DNA of 38,107 nucleotides from Neisseriaceae bacterium (lineage in GTDB: Bacteria; Pseudomonadota; Gammaproteobacteria; Burkholderiales; Neisseriaceae). The stretch spans positions 1 through 38,107 of the forward strand of contig JASLBZ010000094.1 of the NCBI GenBank assembly GCA_030146285.1. Direction: 5' to 3'. Positions 33,610-38,107 of the stretch are shown here, one piece after another. A model generated the notes under the pieces. The model did no database searches, was not told where the DNA came from, and worked only from the letters and a program-made list of their open reading frames with translations. Both the position numbers and the translations under genes were made by a program. Position 1 is the first letter of the stretch. Each line of letters opens with the position of its first letter.

Positions 33610-35331
33610 TTAAGGGCATTTCAAACCAATTTCGGTAATGGTATTGCCATCGAGTGCTTTGACCGTGAGGTAAAAATCATCCAAGGTGATTTTATCGCCC
33701 TCAGAAGGTGGTGAATCTAAACGTTTCTTAATCAATTGTGCCGCAGTTAACTGCTGTTCATGTTCAGGTAAAGCAATGCCGTAAATCATTGATAAATCTG
33801 CCATTGAGCTGTCTGGGCTGATATTGAACTCACCAAAGAAGCTGGCTTGAACGCTCATGTTAGCACCTGAGTTATCAAAAATAATGGCCAAATTGGCAAT
33901 GAATTTTTCAGGCACAGAATACCAAACATGGTCTTGTGCTTGTAGCTTGGTTTGCTCTCGAATGGGAACCAATTGTCCATCACGAATGAGTGCAAAGCAG
34001 CGAATGTTTAATGCATCCAAATGGTTGCCGATCAAATCAGGATGAGCACCACAGGCTTCAGAGCCTTTGTCAACACAATATTCATGCAGTGGCACAACGG
34101 CTTTGTCGCCGACCCAGATTTCGCGAGTGTCAATGGGCTCTGGTTTGGGTGGTAGGCTGACTTTGAATAATTTTGCCATGGGTGCAATGCTCGCACCTTG
34201 TACCAAAAGAGAAATCAGAACAATGGTAAAACAAATATCAAACAATAGGCGGGATCCTTCAACGCCCATCATCACCGGTAAAATCGCCAAGGTTACTGGA
34301 ACTGCACCACGCAAGCCAACCCAGCTGATAAATGCCATTTCATTTTTGGGAAATTTAAACCATTTTAATGTGCTGTACACCGCGATAGGCCGTGCCACCA
34401 AAATCAACACCACTGCAATCCAAATGGCGTCAGTCAAATTAAACAGCAAGCGTTCAGGTGTCACCAATAAGCCCAATATCAAGAACATACCAGCCTGCGC
34501 TAGCCAAGCCAGACCATCCATGACACGCAAGACATGTTCGGTGGCATAACTTTTTCGGTTGCCAACCATAATACCAGCCAGATAGACCGCTAAAAATCCA
34601 CTGCCATCGACCAAATTGGTGGCAGCAAAAGTTAACAGGCCGCCTGAAACAATGAGTAGGGCATATAAGCCTTCTGCCAAATTCACTTTGGCAACCAAGC
34701 GCGCCAGAATCCAACCACCGACAAAACCGATCACCAAACCGAAACCAATTTGTTGTACCAGCATGAGAAAGAAGCTGCCAATGGAAGCTTGTTCTGGGTT
34801 CAGATTTAAGGCAATTAAGGCCATCACCAATAAAATGGCCATGGGGTCATTCGCGCCAGATTCGATTTCAAGCGTGGATTGAACGCGGTTGTGAAGGCGA
34901 ACTCCACTGTTTCGTAACAAACTGAATACGGCTGCAGCATCTGTTGAGCCAACGATGGCAGCCATTAAAAAGCCCATTTTCCAGCTAATATCAAGCAAAT
35001 AGGTGACAAAAATACCCAAAATGGCCACCGTGGCAATCACGCCCCAAGAGGCCAATACAGTAGCCGGTTTTAAGGCAACCCGGAAGCTGGAGGTTTTTGT
35101 TCTCAAACCACCGTCTAGCAAAATAATGGCCAAGGCCAATTGGCTGATTAATGTGGCGGAAAAGAAGTTATTAAAATGAATACCACCCGGGCCGTTTTCA
35201 CCAGCTAACATGCCGACAAACAAAAACATCAGCAACAATGGCAATCCTAAGCGTGCGGACAAAGTGGATGCCAACACGCTAATGAATAATAATATGCCCA
35301 TGAGCAAAAATAGGGTGTTAATACCGTCCAT
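33610..35331 (-). CDS. nhaP2: Potassium/proton antiporter of the NhaP2 (CvrA) type
   Basis: Inner-membrane monovalent cation/proton antiporter (CPA1), probably exporting K+ at the expense of the proton gradient. The 573-residue protein has about 12 hydrophobic segments with VGSTDAAAVFSLL and IESGANDPMAILL (conserved acidic ion-binding residues), then a cytoplasmic TrkA-C domain (about residues 400-480) and a C-terminal CorC/HlyC-like domain (to 573), the NhaP2 architecture. The ribosome binding site at the ATG (35331) is weak. It is convergent with dnaE. Confidence 0.9.
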   Translation of the reverse strand: MDGINTLFLLMGILLFISVLASTLSARLGLPLLLMFLFVGMLAGENGPGGIHFNNFFSATLISQLALAIILLDGGLRTKTSSFRVALKPATVLASWGVIATVAILGIFVTYLLDISWKMGFLMAAIVGSTDAAAVFSLLRNSGVRLHNRVQSTLEIESGANDPMAILLVMALIALNLNPEQASIGSFFLMLVQQIGFGLVIGFVGGWILARLVAKVNLAEGLYALLIVSGGLLTFAATNLVDGSGFLAVYLAGIMVGNRKSYATEHVLRVMDGLAWLAQAGMFLILGLLVTPERLLFNLTDAIWIAVVLILVARPIAVYSTLKWFKFPKNEMAFISWVGLRGAVPVTLAILPVMMGVEGSRLLFDICFTIVLISLLVQGASIAPMAKLFKVSLPPKPEPIDTREIWVGDKAVVPLHEYCVDKGSEACGAHPDLIGNHLDALNIRCFALIRDGQLVPIREQTKLQAQDHVWYSVPEKFIANLAIIFDNSGANMSVQASFFGEFNISPDSSMADLSMIYGIALPEHEQQLTAAQLIKKRLDSPPSEGDKITLDDFYLTVKALDGNTITEIGLKCP

Positions 35332-35469
35332 GCCAGTTGTTAACTTTCATTAAATGTTATGTGAATAATTGTATGCGTTGAATCATGCTCGTAAATCTTA
35401 ACATGAATTGTGGTGTGCACTGAGCCTATTGCCAACTCAGGTATGGATTGTGATGTATTGCAAATGAAA

Positions 35470-35493
35470 AAGCCTCAACATCGGTTGAGGCTT
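35470..35493 (-). terminator. Intrinsic terminator after the glycine-zipper lipoprotein gene
   Basis: Stem AAGCCTCAAC (35470-35479) and GTTGAGGCTT (35484-35493) with loop ATCG, followed on the minus strand by TTTTTC. It lies 20 bases after the stop codon. Confidence 0.85.
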
Positions 35494-35513
35494 GTAGTAG
35501 GACATAGGTAAAA

Positions 35514-35714
35514 TTATTTGATTTGGCTACCAATCAAGCCACCCAAAGCAGCACCACCCAATGTTGAACCTGTATCGCCACCGATAACATTACCAGCAAC
35601 ACCACCGACAGCAGCACCAATGGCAGCATTCTCTTGTTTTTTAGAAAGGTTAGCACAGCCAAATAAAGAAACAGTTAAAGCAGCTAAAGCAAGATATTTT
35701 GCAACAGATTTCAT
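35514..35714 (-). CDS. Glycine-zipper lipoprotein
   Basis: The 66-residue product has a lipoprotein signal with the lipobox LFGC (Cys20), a short charged spacer (SKKQENA) and a glycine-zipper region of alternating Gly/Ala (GAAVGGVAGNVIGGDTGSTLG and on), as in small OsmB/SlyB-type envelope proteins. Ala at +2 suggests the outer membrane. Such proteins are often stress-induced, but the sequence shows no specific regulator. GGAG lies upstream of the ATG at 35714. It is a single-gene unit with its own terminator. Confidence 0.88.
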   Translation of the reverse strand: MKSVAKYLALAALTVSLFGCANLSKKQENAAIGAAVGGVAGNVIGGDTGSTLGGAALGGLIGSQIK

Positions 35715-35841
35715 GGGGTTTCTCCAGTAAGGACACTGATAAAGTAATAAAATTTATCTGTAAAATATCTCAAAGTATAGCGCAGTAAACTGTATTTTTA
35801 TGTAAAGCCCGTGCTAATTTAATGCAACACTAAAAAGTATC

Positions 35842-36261
35842 TTATTGTCCTGCAGGCTCTGTAACAAAGCCAATTTTACTTAAGCCAGATTCCTGTGCCG
35901 CTTCAAGTGCTTGTGCAACAAATTTGTAAGGTACGGCTTCATCTGAGGCAATGGCAATAACCGTGTCAGCATCTTTTTTGGCTGTCTTGGTCAATTCAAC
36001 GGTCAAATTGGCCAAAGAATATTCGGTTTCGCCGATGTAGTATTTGCCATCTGATGAAATCGACAAACGCATGGGTTGGCTCGGCTCATTTTGTACCACT
36101 TCTGAGTTGGATTGAGGCAATTGCAATGGAATCGAATGCGTTAGTACTGGCATGGTCACCATAAATACAATCAACAACACCAACATCACATCCACCAATG
36201 GTGTGACGTTGATTTCTGCCATGGGCGCATCATCTTGATCGCCAAAAGAACCAAAAGACAT
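35842..36261 (-). CDS. exbD: Biopolymer transport protein ExbD
   Basis: Inner-membrane component of the TonB energy-transducing motor. The 139-residue protein has a short cytoplasmic tail, one membrane helix with the essential proton-path aspartate Asp24 (NVTPLVDVMLVLLIVFMV), and a periplasmic domain. It lies 3 bases after exbB. TolR is the close alternative, but linkage to tonB and exbB supports ExbD. No clear terminator follows within the 127-base gap. Confidence 0.94.
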   Translation of the reverse strand: MSFGSFGDQDDAPMAEINVTPLVDVMLVLLIVFMVTMPVLTHSIPLQLPQSNSEVVQNEPSQPMRLSISSDGKYYIGETEYSLANLTVELTKTAKKDADTVIAIASDEAVPYKFVAQALEAAQESGLSKIGFVTEPAGQ

Positions 36262-36264
36262 GAT

Positions 36265-36936
36265 TTACTCCTGATTGTTAACAGGGTTGTTTAACAATTG
36301 TGCATGCAAGTCGTGCGCATAAGCATCTAAATCTTGGCGCATGGTTTTATTCAAACGAACCAATGCGTTGTAAGCCAATACTGCAGGGATGGCCACAAAT
36401 AAACCCGCTGCCGTTGCCACCAAAGCTTCACCAATAGGCTCTGCCACGGCAGCAATGGTAACCATGCCAGCTGTACTGATGTTCAATAGCGCATGGTAAA
36501 TACCCCATACTGTGCCAAATAAACCAATGAAAGGTGCTGTTGCGCCAATGGATGCCAATGATGTTAAACCACTGTCAAATGGGCGCATGGCTTGGTCCAT
36601 GGCTTTGCGAATGTGGCGAATCAAATACTCATTGCGAGGCACGGCAGCAGCCAAGGTTTTGCCTTTGGCGCTGTCGTAATTTTGATTGGCAGCAATGGCC
36701 TCTTCGGTCATGGTGGTAATCGGAGATTGAATGCTTTCAATGCGCTGAGTGGCTTCTTGGAAGCTGGTGGCATCCCAAAATGCATGTTGTGCCAATTTGT
36801 TGGCTTTTTTGGCTTTCATCACCGTATAAGTACGAATAATTAAGACACACCAAGACAGAATACTCATCAAAACCAATACCACGAAAACACCGATTAAAAC
36901 GGGATCACCTTGTTTGAATACGAGACCTAAATTCAT
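36265..36936 (-). CDS. exbB: Biopolymer transport protein ExbB
   Basis: Pentameric inner-membrane channel of the Ton motor. The 223-residue protein has three membrane segments (about residues 14-35, 128-150 and 168-195) and the MotA/TolQ/ExbB signature: LTSLASIGATAPFIGLFGTVWGIYHAL and EALVATAAGLFVAIPAVLAYN. It lies 56 bases after tonB and 3 bases before exbD. Confidence 0.95.
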   Translation of the reverse strand: MNLGLVFKQGDPVLIGVFVVLVLMSILSWCVLIIRTYTVMKAKKANKLAQHAFWDATSFQEATQRIESIQSPITTMTEEAIAANQNYDSAKGKTLAAAVPRNEYLIRHIRKAMDQAMRPFDSGLTSLASIGATAPFIGLFGTVWGIYHALLNISTAGMVTIAAVAEPIGEALVATAAGLFVAIPAVLAYNALVRLNKTMRQDLDAYAHDLHAQLLNNPVNNQE

Positions 36937-36992
36937 AATTTTCTACCAATAAATGTAATGTTAATTTTAAGTTAGCTGTTTGTTACTGTCGA

Positions 36993-37763
36993 TTACGACT
37001 TAATGTTAAAGACAATATTTGTTGTGTATCGGGTCGGAGCAGGTTTGCCATCTACCGTCTTGGGTCGAACTTTGGCGCTTTGTACTGCTTGTTTGGCCGC
37101 CCGATTCAATGCATTGCTTCTGGCTCGAGATGTAATCTGAACATCAGTAATGCTGCCATTGGCCTGAACCATAAATGACACACCGACTGTTCCTTCGTCA
37201 CCATTTTCTAATGCTTGCGCAGGGTATTTGCCTGCAATAGAAACGGAGCCACCTGAAACCACACTGGGTGTACCACTGCCGCTATTACCTGATGGTGTTG
37301 AGCTATTGTCTTTGCCGTTACCCGTTCCATTGTTATTGCCCACACCATTGTTTTGACTGGTGCTGGTATTGGGTTTGGTACTGTTGGTATCCGTTGCCTT
37401 TGTTGCGGTGGACTCTGTTGCTGTTGTTTGCTGGGCTACATCATTTACCGATTTATTGGTTTTGCTGGTTTTAATCGGTGGGTCTTTGGGCTTCTTAACA
37501 GGTTTGACAACAGTTTTTTCAACAGGCTTTTCTTTTACTACTTCCTTTTTTTGTGCTTGTTTGGGCGCGCTTTGACTTTCTTGTGCCACGGTGTTGGAGC
37601 TGATTTGTCCTGAGGATAAATCAATAAAAACCAAGGCTGCTTGGTCAGTATGGGGCTTATTTTCTTTGCTTGAGCCAAAAGTACTATAGGCCAAAATAAT
37701 CGCATGTACTGCGACGACAATAGCAACAATAAGGTATTGAGTAAGGTTTTTGTATTTTATCAT
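36993..37763 (-). CDS. tonB: Energy transducer TonB
   Basis: TonB transmits proton-motive force from ExbBD to outer-membrane receptors for siderophores, heme, transferrin or cobalamin. The protein (256 residues from the ATG at 37763; a GTG at 37769 would add two) has an N-terminal membrane anchor with His20, the position of the functional histidine in E. coli TonB, then a short Lys/Pro/Val-rich stretch (about 75-105), a long Ser/Thr/Asn/Gly-rich low-complexity linker (about 110-175), and a C-terminal TonB domain (YPAQALENGDEGTVGVSF to the end). The linker is less proline-rich than in enteric TonB. It is the first gene of tonB-exbB-exbD. Confidence 0.94.
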   Translation of the reverse strand: MIKYKNLTQYLIVAIVVAVHAIILAYSTFGSSKENKPHTDQAALVFIDLSSGQISSNTVAQESQSAPKQAQKKEVVKEKPVEKTVVKPVKKPKDPPIKTSKTNKSVNDVAQQTTATESTATKATDTNSTKPNTSTSQNNGVGNNNGTGNGKDNSSTPSGNSGSGTPSVVSGGSVSIAGKYPAQALENGDEGTVGVSFMVQANGSITDVQITSRARSNALNRAAKQAVQSAKVRPKTVDGKPAPTRYTTNIVFNIKS

Positions 37764-37773
37764 GATCACATGT

Positions 37774-37803
37774 AATATAAATGATAATTCATATCAATTG
37801 CAA
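37774..37803 (-). promoter_or_regulatory. tonB promoter with Fur-box-like operator
   Basis: On the minus strand TTGCAA (37798-37803) and TATATT (37774-37779) are 18 bases apart. Between them lies TGATAATTCATATCA (37782-37796), which matches the 7-1-7 Fur core TGATAAT-N-ATTATCA at 12 of 14 fixed positions. The site would block RNA polymerase when iron is plentiful, which fits a tonB-exbBD operon. Confidence 0.6.
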
Positions 37804-37954
37804 GTAGAGAAGCGCGATTGTACGCTAAAAATTTACAAATGTGTGTGTTACCTTAAAAAAACTTGGTTGGTTATTGGGATCAGTCACAGCAAAATAAAGC
37901 TTGTCATTCATGAAGGGGCTGCTTAGAATCATTTTTTTGAATTGAGTATCTGGT

Positions 37955-38107
37955 ATGGCTTGGGAGCAATGGTTGCTGTTTGTTTTTGCAACATTTTTTA
38001 TTTCGGCGACCCCTGGTCCCAATATGTTGTTGGCGTTTCAGTACGGTATTAATTATGGCGTCAAAAAAACATTTTATGCTTTATTGGGTTTGAGTGCGGG
38101 TTTATTA
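37955..38107 (+). CDS. LysE/RhtB family amino acid exporter (N-terminal part, cut by window edge)
   Basis: The first 51 codons are visible and the frame runs off the window. The segment MAWEQWLLFVFATFFISATPGPNMLL followed by YGINYGVKKTF carries the TPGPNM motif near the end of the first helix, typical of LysE/RhtB translocators. Substrates in this family are amino acids or homoserine lactones and cannot be told from this part. It is divergent from tonB. Confidence 0.85.
   Translation, partial: MAWEQWLLFVFATFFISATPGPNMLLAFQYGINYGVKKTFYALLGLSAGLL

Noticed and set aside
37110..37700. Low-complexity repeat-like DNA in tonB
   Set aside because: The Ser/Thr/Asn/Gly and Lys/Pro-rich stretches are normal for a TonB linker; I see no exact tandem repeat that would suggest slippage.
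1..38107. Mobile elements, prophage genes, CRISPR arrays, toxin-antitoxin or defence genes, tRNA or rRNA
   Set aside because: None seen on either strand; the gaps between genes are short and hold promoters, terminators and small repeats only.

Overview
The window looks like a chromosomal segment of a Neisseriaceae (Betaproteobacteria) with a fairly low G+C content (judged by eye). The main evidence is the DNA uptake sequence: the 12-mer AGGCAGCCTGAA, the 'king' dialect of the neisserial DUS, occurs six times without mismatch (2556, 4995, 28785, 28800, 30665, 33577), and one copy of the 'sim' dialect (AGGCTGCCTGAA) lies in dnaE. Gene families and gene order (a complete mlaFEDCB-mlaA cluster, lptD-surA-pdxA, tamA-tamB, tonB-exbB-exbD) and the TamA and LptD sequences also fit this family. 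I see no prophage, insertion sequence, CRISPR array, rRNA or tRNA. This is conserved core chromosome.

Layout. 1-384: 5' part of metH (minus). A divergent spacer holds a near-perfect parS-like palindrome (489-504), then queC (plus). 1286-5157: a minus-strand run of apbC/mrp, a DUF1653 gene, an O-methyltransferase, a ydhR-like gene and selO. 5485-6410: two tandem, apparently paralogous small exported proteins of unknown function (minus). 6668-7927: waaA (Kdo transferase). 7984-13653: tamA-tamB (minus). 13942-15716: sstT and a coupled exported coiled-coil protein (plus). 15777-16781: amgK (minus), divergent from lptD-surA-pdxA (16846-21061, plus). 21158-25168: mlaF-E-D-C-B-A (plus), followed by an acidic unknown gene, fadM and a tlpA-like thioredoxin gene. 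26692-28761: metG. 28830-29615: an enoyl-CoA hydratase-like gene (minus). 29796-33542: a PhaM-like small gene and dnaE (plus). 33610-35331: nhaP2-type antiporter (minus). 35514-35714: glycine-zipper lipoprotein (minus). 35842-37763: tonB-exbB-exbD (minus) behind a Fur-box-like promoter. 37955-38107: start of a LysE/RhtB exporter (plus).

Functionally the middle of the window is concentrated on building and maintaining the Gram-negative envelope: Kdo addition to lipid A (waaA), autotransporter or outer-membrane protein assembly and lipid transport (tamAB), LPS export (lptD), periplasmic chaperoning (surA), cell-wall sugar recycling (amgK), retrograde phospholipid transport (mla) and TonB energy transduction. 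Several transcription units end in bidirectional hairpins between convergent genes, and two of these hairpins are built from inverted DUS pairs.

I did not find a clearly new multi-gene system. The observations most worth following up are the parS-like site, the tandem paralogue pair at 5.5-6.4 kb, a TamA with a lipobox, an MlaA without one, an enoyl-CoA hydratase homologue without the two catalytic glutamates, mixed DUS dialects in dnaE, and short tandem repeats in front of mlaF and mlaC.
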